A DNA stretch of 64,000 nt, taken from assembly GCF_904528075.1 (NCBI RefSeq), contig NZ_LR882035.1, positions 310,001-374,000 on the forward strand. Reading direction: 5' to 3'. The notes under the pieces were generated by a model that searched no databases, was not told the origin of the DNA, and saw only the letters and a program-made list of their open reading frames with translations. Positions 7,788-16,220 of the stretch are shown here, piece after piece. The position numbers were made by a program, and so were the translations under genes. Each line of letters begins with the position of its first letter. The first letter of the stretch is position 1. This DNA comes from Agreia sp. COWG. GTDB lineage: Bacteria > Actinomycetota > Actinomycetes > Actinomycetales > Microbacteriaceae.

Positions 7788-8513
7788 CTAGAAGACATCG
7801 GGAGACGGGGTCGACGTGTGGCGCACCGAGACGTCGGCGTGGCGGTCGAAGCGGTAGCCGGCGCCGCGCACCGTGCGCACGATGTCTTCGTAGTCACCGA
7901 GCTTGGCGCGCAGGCGTCGCACGTGCACGTCGATGGTGCGCTCGTTCGGAATGTCGCTGTCGTCGGCCGACCAGAGCGCGCTGATGAGCTCGGCGCGGTC
8001 GATCGTCTTGCCCTCGCGCAGCACGAGGTACTGCAGCAGCTCGAACTCCTTGTAGGTGAGGTTCGCGCCATTGTTGTCGAGCAGCACGCGCTTGCGAGAG
8101 AGATCGATCACGACGCCGTCGCGGGCGATGTCGGCCTCGTCGGGCAGCTGGCGATGCTTCGCCAGCGCGGCGGGGTCTTGCAGGGCGAGCCGCACCACGT
8201 CGACGTCGCGGCCACCGGCGCCGCGCGGCGCCAGGGCGACGGCAGCGTAGGTCTCGGATGAGGGCGACAGCTGCGCGGCGAGCGCACGAAGCTGGGCGAC
8301 GATGCCGGAGAGATCGGTGCCGTCTGCGGCGGCCTTGTCTTCGTCGATGCCGACGTAGAGCACGAAGCCGCGGGCCTCGGTGCCGGTGGGAACGGCGCGA
8401 AGGTGGGCGGTGGACTCCGCAGCAGGCTGGGTGCCGCGAGACGCAGAGCCTGAGGTCGTCGAGATGGCGGTGACGGGGGCGGTGGGGCGGGTGTCGAGGT
8501 GTGCGAGAGACAT
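7788..8513 (-). CDS. OmpR/PhoB-type winged-helix DNA-binding protein without a receiver phospho-site
   Basis: 241 residues. The C-terminal half is a clear winged helix: VVIDLSRKRVLLDNNGANLT, YKEFELLQYLVLREGKTIDR, then RTIDVHVRRLRAKLGDYEDI and VRTVRGAGYRFD. The N-terminal ~130 residues are not a recognisable response-regulator receiver; the first 50 are Ala/Thr-rich and probably disordered. The ATG at 8513 has an AAGGA ribosome-binding site 7 bases upstream. It stands alone with a long upstream region (8514-8921), so autoregulation or a long leader is possible. Target genes unknown. Confidence 0.85.
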   Translation of the reverse strand: MSLAHLDTRPTAPVTAISTTSGSASRGTQPAAESTAHLRAVPTGTEARGFVLYVGIDEDKAAADGTDLSGIVAQLRALAAQLSPSSETYAAVALAPRGAGGRDVDVVRLALQDPAALAKHRQLPDEADIARDGVVIDLSRKRVLLDNNGANLTYKEFELLQYLVLREGKTIDRAELISALWSADDSDIPNERTIDVHVRRLRAKLGDYEDIVRTVRGAGYRFDRHADVSVRHTSTPSPDVF

Positions 8514-8921
8514 GGGGTGATCCTTCGATGAGGAGCCCAGAAGCATCCGGCCGGATACGGCGAAGAAGCGGATGCCCCGAGCGGGCCGTGCAGAATAGTG
8601 CGGCGCTGAACGAGGGGGTTCAGATGCCGGAGACGGTCTCGATCTCTCGTGAGGAGAGTCGGACGGGGGAACCCACGATCGTCGGCACCGAGAGCGGTGC
8701 GGATTCGTCGGTGCCCAGCGAACCTAGAAAGCTAGGTGCAGTGTCTGGTTAAGCACACATTCGGCAACACATGACAGCGTTTGACGGCATCATCATGCCG
8801 GCATTCCCCATTGCCTCAAAGGAGGTCAGGGCGTGCGCGTTGTCAGTCATAGAGGGAAGCTAAGCGGAGTATGACGCCCCGTGTCAAGTAATTTTTTGTC
8901 CCCGGGTTCGAGGCAGGTCGA
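8514..8921. other. 408-bp intergenic region
   Basis: No long gene is supported. It holds a possible leftward promoter (TTGACA at 8887-8882, TAGCTT at 8862-8857, 19-bp spacer) that would give the winged-helix gene a leader of about 340 bases. On the plus strand a perfect ribosome-binding site AAAGGAGGT (8818-8826) precedes GTG at 8833 and a 13-codon frame ending at 8874 (MRVVSHRGKLSGV). CCTAG and CTAGG form a small hairpin near 8725-8738. Confidence 0.35.
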
Positions 8922-9554
8922 TCAGACCAGGCCGTAGAGCCGATCGCCCGCGTCGCCGAGCCCGGGCACGATGTAGCCCTTCTCGTTGAGGCGCTCGTCC
9001 ATAGCTCCGAGAACGAGGTGCACCTCGCGCCCCTCAACCGCCTTCTCGAGGGCTGCGACGCCCTCGGGGGCTCCGAGCAGGCAGATGGCCGTCACGTCGA
9101 CGGCACCGCGCTCGAAGAGGAACTCGATGGCCGCGCTCAACGACCCACCGGTGGCGAGCATCGGGTCGAGCACGAAGCACTGGCGATCGCTCAGGTCGTC
9201 GGGCAGACGCTCGGCGTAGGTCGTGGGCTCGAAGGTCTCTTCATCGCGCACCATGCCGAGAAAGCCGACCTCGGCGCTCGGAACGAGCTTCATCATGCCT
9301 TCGAGCATGCCGAGGCCCGCGCGAAGGATGGGAACGATCAGGGGTCGGGGCTCCGAGATGGCCAGGCCCTGGGTCTCTGCGACGGGGGTCTGGATGGTGA
9401 CGACCTCGGTGCGCACCTCTCGCGTGGCCTCGTACGCGAGCAGCGTCACGAGCTCTTCGGTGAGCGCGCGGAACGTGGGCGACGGCGTGGCCTTGTCTCG
9501 CAGCACGGTGAGCTTGTGCGTGATGAGCGGGTGGTCGGCAACGTGTACTCGCAT
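8922..9554 (-). CDS. upp: Uracil phosphoribosyltransferase
   Basis: 210 residues, the normal length. It converts uracil and PRPP to UMP in pyrimidine salvage in the cytoplasm. The PRPP loop appears as [17 protein letters not shown] and the uracil-binding C-terminus as [17 protein letters not shown]. The N-terminal [18 protein letters not shown] is typical of Upp. It is divergent from tadA with only 38 bp between the start codons. Confidence 0.97.
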   Translation of the reverse strand: MRVHVADHPLITHKLTVLRDKATPSPTFRALTEELVTLLAYEATREVRTEVVTIQTPVAETQGLAISEPRPLIVPILRAGLGMLEGMMKLVPSAEVGFLGMVRDEETFEPTTYAERLPDDLSDRQCFVLDPMLATGGSLSAAIEFLFERGAVDVTAICLLGAPEGVAALEKAVEGREVHLVLGAMDERLNEKGYIVPGLGDAGDRLYGLV

Positions 9555-9592
9555 AGGCTCAATCTATCTTTAGCGGGAGGGAATCGGTCGCC

Positions 9593-10084
9593 ATGTCGTC
9601 GTCGCCGGGGTCGTTGTCGTCGTACGGCGATCGCATGCGCGAGCTGCTTGCCGACGCGCGGCTGGCCGAGGCCTCGGGCGACGTGCCCGTGTCGGCCCTG
9701 GTTCTGGATGCCTCGGGCCGGGTTCTCGGCCGCGGCCGCAACGAGCGCGAGCTGCGACATGATCCCACGGCCCACGCCGAGGTGCTGGCGCTGCGCGAGG
9801 CGGCCGCCGCGACGGGGGACTGGCGGCTCGAGGGGTGCACGCTCATCGTCACGCTCGAGCCGTGCATCATGTGCGCCGGCGCTATTCTGGGCGCGCGCGT
9901 CGCCAGGGTGGTGTTCGGCGCCTGGGACGACAAGGCCGGCGCGGTCGGCTCCCTCTACGACGTGCTGCGCGACCGCCGACTGAACCACCGCGTCGAGGTC
10001 TGGGCCGGCGTCGAGGCCGAGGCGTGCTCGGAGGCGCTCACGACGTTCTTTCGTGGCCGTCCGTCCGCTACGGAAAAGGTTTGA
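9593..10084 (+). CDS. tadA: tRNA adenosine(34) deaminase
   Basis: 163 residues with both zinc deaminase motifs: HAEVLAL (catalytic Glu in HAE) and PCIMC (two zinc-ligand Cys). It deaminates A34 to inosine in the tRNA-Arg(ACG) anticodon. AILGARVARVVFGAWDDKAGA and the C-terminal RVEVWAGVEAEACSEALTTFF match TadA and separate it from guanine or cytidine deaminases. A GGGAGGGA ribosome-binding site precedes the ATG. It converges with the CDF gene; a hairpin overlaps both stop codons. Confidence 0.95.
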   Translation: MSSSPGSLSSYGDRMRELLADARLAEASGDVPVSALVLDASGRVLGRGRNERELRHDPTAHAEVLALREAAAATGDWRLEGCTLIVTLEPCIMCAGAILGARVARVVFGAWDDKAGAVGSLYDVLRDRRLNHRVEVWAGVEAEACSEALTTFFRGRPSATEKV

Positions 10085-10101
10085 AGCGGACTACTCCGCT
10101 T
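10084..10101. terminator. Hairpin spanning both convergent stop codons
   Basis: AAGCGGA (10084-10090) and TCCGCTT (10095-10101) form a perfect 7-bp stem with a CTAC loop. The first arm begins at the last base of tadA's stop and the loop contains the stop of the convergent CDF gene. No long T-run follows, so any termination would be compact and bidirectional. Confidence 0.45.
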
Positions 10102-11050
10102 GAGTCCCAGCCGCCCGCGCGTCCGCGACGGTGGCGATCGGCGGCAGGTAGACATCCGGCTCGAGATAGATGACCCGCGCGATCGGAACGGCCTCGCGAA
10201 TGCGCGCCTCGACCGCGTTGATGGCCAGGGCGATCTCGGTGAGCGTGGTCGCCGCGGGCAGAGTGATCTTGGCGCCGACGAGCATCTCCTCGGGCCCGAG
10301 GTACATCGTCTTGAGATGCACGAGGTGCTCCACCTCGGGGCTCGAGGAGATGGCCGCCTCGATCTTGGCGAGGTCTTCGTCGGTCGCGCCCTCGCCCACC
10401 AGCAGGCTCTTCGTCTCGATGCCGAGGAGCACGGCGACGAGCACGAGCAGAGCACCGATGAAGATGGTTCCGATGCCGTCCCAGACACCGTCGCCGGTGA
10501 TCACCGAGAGGCTCACACCGAGGAACGCGAACACGAGGCCGGTGAGCGCGGCGGTGTCTTCGAGCAGCACGACGGGGAGCTCGGGTGCCTTGGCGCGGCG
10601 CACGAACTGCAGCCAGCTCTGCGTGCCGCGGGTGTGGTTCGACTCTTTGATGGCGGTGCGCAGCGAGAATCCCTCGAGCGCGATCGAGATCGTCAGAACG
10701 AGCAAGGGCAGCCACCACACCTCGAGGGGATGCGGGTTCTTCACCTTCTCGATTCCCTCGTACAGAGCGAAGACGCCGCCGACAGAGAACAGGATGATCG
10801 ACACCACGAACGCGTAGACGTAGCGCTCGCGGCCGTAGCCGAACGGATGCGCGCGGTCGGCCTGCTTCTTCGCCTTGCGCCCGCCGAGCAGCAGCAGCAG
10901 CTGGTTGCCGGAGTCGGCGGTGGAGTGCACGGCCTCGGCCAGCATCGACGACGAGCCGGAGAAGAGGAAGGCCACGAACTTGGTGGCGGCGATGCCCAGG
11001 TTCGCCCCGAGCGCTGCGAGGATCGCGGTGTTGCCTCCGGAGGTGCTCAT
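10091..11050 (-). CDS. Cation diffusion facilitator family transporter
   Basis: 319 residues. The N-terminal transmembrane domain carries AEAVHSTADSGNQLLLLLG, where the His and Asp three residues apart are the family's metal site in helix 2, and HPFGYGRERYVYAF follows, the classical loop before helix 3. About six transmembrane segments precede a cytoplasmic ferredoxin-like domain (LAKIEAAISSSPEVEHLVHL). It would export a divalent cation such as Zn, Co or Fe by proton antiport. It is divergent from proC. Confidence 0.92.
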   Translation of the reverse strand: MSTSGGNTAILAALGANLGIAATKFVAFLFSGSSSMLAEAVHSTADSGNQLLLLLGGRKAKKQADRAHPFGYGRERYVYAFVVSIILFSVGGVFALYEGIEKVKNPHPLEVWWLPLLVLTISIALEGFSLRTAIKESNHTRGTQSWLQFVRRAKAPELPVVLLEDTAALTGLVFAFLGVSLSVITGDGVWDGIGTIFIGALLVLVAVLLGIETKSLLVGEGATDEDLAKIEAAISSSPEVEHLVHLKTMYLGPEEMLVGAKITLPAATTLTEIALAINAVEARIREAVPIARVIYLEPDVYLPPIATVADARAAGTQAE

Positions 11051-11124
11051 GGCGAGTGTCCTGTCAGGGTCGTGTGTGCAGCTGAGGCGGCTTGCCCGTC
11101 GAAGGCCAATCCTAGGATGGACCC

Positions 11125-11988
11125 GTGACCGACGACTCCTCCACTCATCTGAGCACCACCGTCCTGCCCGCCATCGCGATCCTCGGTGCCGGCTCCATGG
11201 GGCGCGCCATCTTGTCAGGGCTCCTCGCTCCCACGGTCCAGGTCTCCGGCGGCATTCGGGTCACGAACAGATCGGCTGCGCGCGCAGCGGAGTTCGACGA
11301 CGTCGAGGGTGTCGTGGCCGGCGCCACCGACGACGATCCGCAGGCGAACCGAACGGCGGTCGCCGGGGCATCCATCGTGCTGGTGGCGGTGAAGCCGCAC
11401 ATGGTGCCCGATCTGCTCGACGAGATAGCGGATGCGCTGGCGCCCGGCGCCATCGTCGTGAGCGTGGCGGCCGGCGTGACCGTGGCCACGTTCGAGAAGC
11501 ACCTGCCCTCGCACGTGGCCGTGCTGCGCTCCATGCCGAACACCCCCGCCATCGTCGGCCGCGCCGTGACCGGTCTGTCTGCCGGAACGCGCTCCACGCC
11601 TGAGCAGCTCGAGCTCGTCAGCCGCGTGTTCGAGACGGTGGGCGAGGTCGTGGTCGTGCCCGAAGAGAAACTGGATGCCCTGTCGACGATCTCGGGATCG
11701 GGTCCGGCCTACGTGTTCCTGCTCATCGAGCAGCTCACCGCCGTGGCCATCGCGAAGGGATTCACCGCATCGGAGGCGGCGACGCTGGTGAACGGCACGT
11801 TCCTCGGCGCGGCAGAACTGCTCGTGTCGTCGGGGGTATCGCCCTCGGAGCTGCGCCGCCGAGTGACGAGCCCGAACGGAACCACCGAGCGCGCGATCGC
11901 CGTGCTGCAGGACGGCGGCCTCGAGCAGCTCTTCGCCGCGGCGACGGACGCCGCCCTGGCCCGCGCCCGAGAGCTCGCCGCCGGCTGA
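11125..11988 (+). CDS. proC: Pyrroline-5-carboxylate reductase
   Basis: 287 residues. It reduces 1-pyrroline-5-carboxylate to L-proline with NAD(P)H. The Rossmann motif is AILGAGSMGRAILSGLL; VLRSMPNTPAIVGRAVTGLS and the C-terminal signature SGSGPAYVFLLIEQLTA and VTSPNGTTERAI are diagnostic. The GTG start at 11125 follows a 74-bp gap from the divergent CDF gene. No other proline gene is adjacent. Confidence 0.97.
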   Translation: MTDDSSTHLSTTVLPAIAILGAGSMGRAILSGLLAPTVQVSGGIRVTNRSAARAAEFDDVEGVVAGATDDDPQANRTAVAGASIVLVAVKPHMVPDLLDEIADALAPGAIVVSVAAGVTVATFEKHLPSHVAVLRSMPNTPAIVGRAVTGLSAGTRSTPEQLELVSRVFETVGEVVVVPEEKLDALSTISGSGPAYVFLLIEQLTAVAIAKGFTASEAATLVNGTFLGAAELLVSSGVSPSELRRRVTSPNGTTERAIAVLQDGGLEQLFAAATDAALARARELAAG

Positions 11989-12092
11989 GGCGCTTCGCGG
12001 CTTCGCGGTCTCCGCGGCCCGCTTCGTCGCCGAGCTGAGCCCGGCAGCGCAAGCCCCAGGCGACGCGAGGCGCGCGGCGTTAGCGTGATGAG

Positions 12093-12839
12093 GTGAACAT
12101 CCTCACCCTGTGGCCGATCAGCCTGATCGTTCGGCATCGCGAGGCCGAGGCGGCGCGCATCGACCTCACCATCCCCGAGAACTCAGCCTTCTGGCGTCGA
12201 CGCCAGAAGAAGGCGGGTGAACTGCTCTACGTGGTCATCGGGGACTCGGCGGCGCAGGGCATCGGTGCATCGAAGCCCTATCGCGGCTACGTTCAGGTCG
12301 TGGCGAACCACTTCGCGAAAGAGACGGGCCGCACCGTTCGCATCGTCAATCTCAGCGTGTCGGGCGCCCGTCTTCGCGAGGCCCTCGCCATCCAGATGCC
12401 CAAGCTGGCCGAGCTGCTGCGTGAGGCCGAGCCCGATCTGATGACGGTGCTGATCGGGGCGAACGACATCAACTCGTTCGAGAAGGATCGGTTCACGGCG
12501 GAACTCGAGGAACTGTACTCGCAACTGCCCTCCACGGCGATCGTCGCCGATCTTCCCAGCTTCCACATCCCGCAGCGCGAGCGCCTCGTCACCGTTGCCA
12601 ACCGCATCGTGCGGGCGACCGCTGAGCGCCACGGCCTCACCGTCGCGCCGCTCTACGCGGTCACGAAGCGGCAGGGAATCGTGCGGGCCGTCTACCAGTC
12701 GGCGGCAGACCTCTTCCATCCGAACGACCGCGGGTACGAGGTGTGGGCCTCGGCCTTCCTGCCGGATGTCGCTTCGCGAGCCCGCAGCATCCGGGCCCGC
12801 GAAGAGACGTCGACGTCAGAGGCGTCGCCGACTCAATAG
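12093..12839 (+). CDS. SGNH/GDSL hydrolase family protein
   Basis: 248 residues. The SGNH blocks are present: VVIGDSAAQGIGASKP (Ser in GDSA, block I), NLSVSGARL (block II Gly), VLIGANDINSF (block III GAND) and the C-terminal DLFHPNDRGYEVWA (Asp-x-x-His, block V). Such proteins are esterases or lipases of varied substrates. There is a short hydrophobic N-terminus (ILTLWPISLIV) that may be a membrane association rather than a cleavable signal. The start is GTG at 12093. The 3' end overlaps the convergent envelope gene by 7 bp. Confidence 0.88.
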   Translation: MNILTLWPISLIVRHREAEAARIDLTIPENSAFWRRRQKKAGELLYVVIGDSAAQGIGASKPYRGYVQVVANHFAKETGRTVRIVNLSVSGARLREALAIQMPKLAELLREAEPDLMTVLIGANDINSFEKDRFTAELEELYSQLPSTAIVADLPSFHIPQRERLVTVANRIVRATAERHGLTVAPLYAVTKRQGIVRAVYQSAADLFHPNDRGYEVWASAFLPDVASRARSIRAREETSTSEASPTQ

Positions 12840-15409
12840 CCTTTGGCGTCGGGTACGAAGGTGGCCTTGTCGCCGTCGATCTTCACCTCGCCGCTCACCC
12901 GGATGCCGGCTTTGCTCGAGCCGTCGCGCTCGCCGAACGAGGTGTACTTGTACGTCACCGACGCGGATCCGGTCTCGGTTGTCGTCACGCTCAGGGTGCC
13001 GTCGTAGTCGATGCCGACCTCGTAGACCGGGGCCTCGGTGAGGGTCCACACCACGTTCGTGGGGTTGCCGTACGAGTAGTACAGGTCGTTCGGGCAATTG
13101 TCGGGCTCGAGCGAGGTCGACGCGATGCACTTGGCGAGATAGGCATCGACCTGACCGCTGATCTCCTCGGTCAGCGCCGGTGTGGCCTTGGGCTCGAGCT
13201 CGACGCCGTCGCCGGAGCCGCCCATCGAGCCGCCGGCGAGAACGGTGCCGGATCGAGGCTCAGCGGTGATCCACTTGCTCGACTTCGAGATGCTGAAGTC
13301 GTAGCGGCCGGGGAATGCGGGCAGGCTCACGACGCTGCCGCGCTGCTCGGCGCTGAGCTCGATCGGCACACCGTTGACCTCGACCTGGTCGAGGGTGTCG
13401 GGAATGTACACGGCCAGCGTGGACTGGTCGGGCCTTTCGAGCTTCCAGTCGTCGAAGAAGAGCCACTGCTTGCCGCGCGAGAGCACGGTGAACTGCATCG
13501 TTGCCTTGCTGCCGTCCTGGTCGACCTCCGCGGTCACGGCCGCGGTGTCGCCGGAGGTGGCCACCGAGGTGATGTCGTACGACGTGATGCGGCCCGAGGC
13601 GGCGCCGAAGATCTCATCGCTGAGAAGCATGCGCTCGGAGTTGGGGGCGTTCACGTCGCTCAGCTCGAGTGCGTCGGAGGCGTGGCCCTCGACGAGGTCG
13701 TCGAGGTACGCAGAGACCTTCGCCTGCGGGGCGTTGACCACGCCGTTGGCGATGGAGAGTCCCACCGAGGCGACCACCGCGAGGGCGATCACGCCGCCGG
13801 CCACGATCGCGCCGACAACGATTCGCTTCTTCGTGCGAGGGTCGAGCGGCGTCGCAGCGGGGGTCGCGGCCGGGGTCGACACCGGGGCTGCCGCGGGGGC
13901 GGCCGTCGCCGTGGTGGCGTAGGGTGCGGTGGCCGCGGCCGGGTCGACGCCGGCCGGGGCCGCTCCGGATGCGGCGGGGTCGGCATCCGGATCGGCTGCG
14001 AGGCCCGGATCGGCTGCGAGGCCCGGATCGCCGACCGCGGGCGAGACGGGCGTCGAGCCGCCGACGCGCTGCGCGAGACCGGTGAGGCGTGCGACGAACC
14101 CGGCGGGCAGGAGGGCCAGAGCGTAGCCGCCCACGTAGCGGGAGACGACCTCGACGAGGGCGCCGAGAGCGGCGAAGATCAGGAACGTATAGGGCGCGGG
14201 GCCCGCGGTGACCGAGCCGGAGACGAATCCGCCGACGGATCCGCTCGCAGCGACGGAACCGAACAGCGAGACGAGAAGGCCCGCCGCGGCGAATGCGCCG
14301 ATCGTCGATCCCCACTCCGCGGCAGGCTTCGAGGGTCGTGGGGCTCGGAGCGCGCGCAACAGTGTGCCCGCTATGGCGATCAGTGCGACGACCAGAACGA
14401 TGTCGACGATGACGACCCAGGCGTCTGCCGAACCGATGAAGAGAGAGCTCGGCGCGGTGGTGCCGAGCGTCTGCAGCAGCGAGCCCCCGGAGGAGAGCTG
14501 GCCGAAGTGCATCACCGCGAGGGCATCGACGGTAGCCGTGGGAAGCCACAGGGGTGCGCTCATCAGGGGGCGCCCGCCCGACTGCACCGCGACTCCGATG
14601 ACCAACGCGATGCCGGCGACGACCGAGGCGACGGCAATGTAGCCGAGGGTGATCCAGAGCGCCGAAGCGAGGGGAGCCGGAAGCCGCAGGCCTACGCCGA
14701 GAGGCTTGGCCTCGCGACGGGCGCCCGGCGCGGTCGCGCGGCCGACCACGGCGCCCAGCGTCATGACCACCAGCGCACCGGCGAAGAGGCTGACGGACGC
14801 CGTCGTGACGAAGAACTCCGTGCCTTCCGCCCCGTAGCGGATGGAGCCGATGAGGGCGAGCAGGGTGACCAGGATCGAATACGCGAGTCCCTGGGCCAGT
14901 GCGGTGATCCAGCGCACCGACGCGGAGCCGCTGGGGAGGCGCCTCTCGGCCAGGTGCGAGGTGGCGGCCAGGCAACCCGCCTGCAGGAGCAGAAAGAGAA
15001 GGGGAACGACGACGGCGACGATCGAACCGCTGATCGAGAGGCCCATCGCACTGGCGGAGACGGAACCGTTGATCGTTCCGAACAGGCCTGCGCCCATCAG
15101 CTGCAGTGGCAGGCCCTCCACCATCGACCACGGCCGGGGCTCGTCGATCGAGAGCACGGTGAGGATAGACACGAGGAGCCCGAGAACGTAGCTGGCGACC
15201 AGGGTGATGGCCACGGGCAGAAGCAGGGGCGCTAGACGCTGCGGGCCGAAGGACCGGGCGAAGACGGATGGCGGCCCCGTGGGCGGCGGCGTGGCCGCGG
15301 CCTGCTGCGGCACGGTTGTCTGCTGAGGAACGGGTGGCACGGGAGGCACCTGCGGCATCGGTGGCGGGCTGCTCGGCTGGCCCGCAGGCGCGGTTGGATC
15401 GTTCGTCAC
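12833..15409 (-). CDS. Large multi-pass envelope protein of unknown function
   Basis: 858 residues; I do not recognise the family firmly. Order: a Pro/Gln/Thr-rich N-terminal tail (residues 1-48), about ten hydrophobic segments (50-400), a Pro/Ala/Asp-rich linker with the tandem repeat PGLAADPGLAADPDADP (about 465-500), one more transmembrane helix after KKRIVVGAIVAGG, then ~300 extracytoplasmic residues. The outer part contains DLVEGHASDALEL and VYIPDTLDQVEVNGVPIEL, weakly reminiscent of TcaA-like or zinc-ribbon envelope proteins. Start is GTG at 15409. It stands alone, convergent with the SGNH gene. Confidence 0.8.
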   Translation of the reverse strand: MTNDPTAPAGQPSSPPPMPQVPPVPPVPQQTTVPQQAAATPPPTGPPSVFARSFGPQRLAPLLLPVAITLVASYVLGLLVSILTVLSIDEPRPWSMVEGLPLQLMGAGLFGTINGSVSASAMGLSISGSIVAVVVPLLFLLLQAGCLAATSHLAERRLPSGSASVRWITALAQGLAYSILVTLLALIGSIRYGAEGTEFFVTTASVSLFAGALVVMTLGAVVGRATAPGARREAKPLGVGLRLPAPLASALWITLGYIAVASVVAGIALVIGVAVQSGGRPLMSAPLWLPTATVDALAVMHFGQLSSGGSLLQTLGTTAPSSLFIGSADAWVVIVDIVLVVALIAIAGTLLRALRAPRPSKPAAEWGSTIGAFAAAGLLVSLFGSVAASGSVGGFVSGSVTAGPAPYTFLIFAALGALVEVVSRYVGGYALALLPAGFVARLTGLAQRVGGSTPVSPAVGDPGLAADPGLAADPDADPAASGAAPAGVDPAAATAPYATTATAAPAAAPVSTPAATPAATPLDPRTKKRIVVGAIVAGGVIALAVVASVGLSIANGVVNAPQAKVSAYLDDLVEGHASDALELSDVNAPNSERMLLSDEIFGAASGRITSYDITSVATSGDTAAVTAEVDQDGSKATMQFTVLSRGKQWLFFDDWKLERPDQSTLAVYIPDTLDQVEVNGVPIELSAEQRGSVVSLPAFPGRYDFSISKSSKWITAEPRSGTVLAGGSMGGSGDGVELEPKATPALTEEISGQVDAYLAKCIASTSLEPDNCPNDLYYSYGNPTNVVWTLTEAPVYEVGIDYDGTLSVTTTETGSASVTYKYTSFGERDGSSKAGIRVSGEVKIDGDKATFVPDAKGY

Positions 15410-15551
15410 TGGAATTCCCTCGAAATGGCCGGATAACGGCGTGGGATTTTCCCCCCACCCTGTCTAGCAGCCGGAGGCACGCACACGAGAGTGTTTCCTG
15501 TCGGCATTTATGCCGACACCAGCCCACACCGTGCAGCCTCGGACGCCGGCA

Positions 15552-16220
15552 TTACTCCAGGGCGGCGAACTTCTCGATGTCGCCAGACGATCCGGACACG
15601 ATGATCGTGTCGTGGTTCGACACGATGGTCTTCTCGGTGGCGTAGGTGAACGGCTTGCCGGGCGACTTGACGCCGACGACGGTGATGTTGTGCCGCGTGC
15701 GCACCCCCGAGTCGGTGAGGTTCTTTCCCCAGATCGGCTTCGGCGGAAACATCTTCACGAGGGCGAAGTCGTCGTCGAACTCGATGAAGTCGAGCATGCG
15801 GCCAGAGACGAGGTGGGCCACGCGCTCTCCCGCCTCGGCCTCGGGGTAGATCACGTGGTTCGCGCCGATGCGCTCGAGAATCTTGCCGTGCGACTTCGAG
15901 ATCGCCTTCGCCCAGATCTGCGGCACCTTCAGATCGACCAGGTTCGCGGTGATGAGCACACTCGCCTCGATCGAGGAGCCGACGGCGACGACGGCGATCG
16001 AGAATTCGCCCGCGCCGATCTGCCGCAGGGCGTCGATGTTGCGCGCATCCGCCTGCACCGTGTGGGTGATGCGCTCCGACCACTTCTGCACGAGGCCGTC
16101 GTTGTCGTCGATCGCGAGAACCTCGCGGCCGAGGCGGTCGAGCTCGCCGGCGGTGGCGGCTCCGAAGCGGCCGAGCCCGATCACGAGGACGGGGGCGTCG
16201 TGCTTGAATCGATCAACCAA
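15552..16220 (-). CDS. ktrA: TrkA/KtrA-family potassium uptake regulatory subunit
   Basis: 222 residues. An N-terminal RCK domain begins APVLVIGLGRFGAATAGEL (nucleotide-binding GxGxxG) with acidic DDNDG at the strand-2 end, and a C-terminal RCK_C domain (VALVKMFPPKPIWGKNLTDS). It gates the KtrB channel in response to nucleotides or c-di-AMP. The start is TTG at 16220, overlapping the ktrB stop by 8 bp, so translation is coupled. No better start is visible downstream before the Rossmann strand. Confidence 0.92.
   Translation of the reverse strand: MVDRFKHDAPVLVIGLGRFGAATAGELDRLGREVLAIDDNDGLVQKWSERITHTVQADARNIDALRQIGAGEFSIAVVAVGSSIEASVLITANLVDLKVPQIWAKAISKSHGKILERIGANHVIYPEAEAGERVAHLVSGRMLDFIEFDDDFALVKMFPPKPIWGKNLTDSGVRTRHNITVVGVKSPGKPFTYATEKTIVSNHDTIIVSGSSGDIEKFAALE

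Noticed and set aside
8890..8925. T-arm-like GGGTTCGA, possible tRNA
   Set aside because: No acceptor, D or anticodon stems can be formed around it and the T stem does not pair.
12743..15235. Very long plus-strand open frame (830 codons) opposite the envelope gene
   Set aside because: It is rich in Arg, Gly, Asp and His in the pattern expected from antisense reading of a high-GC gene, has no domain, and the minus-strand frame has clear helices and a signal-like organisation.
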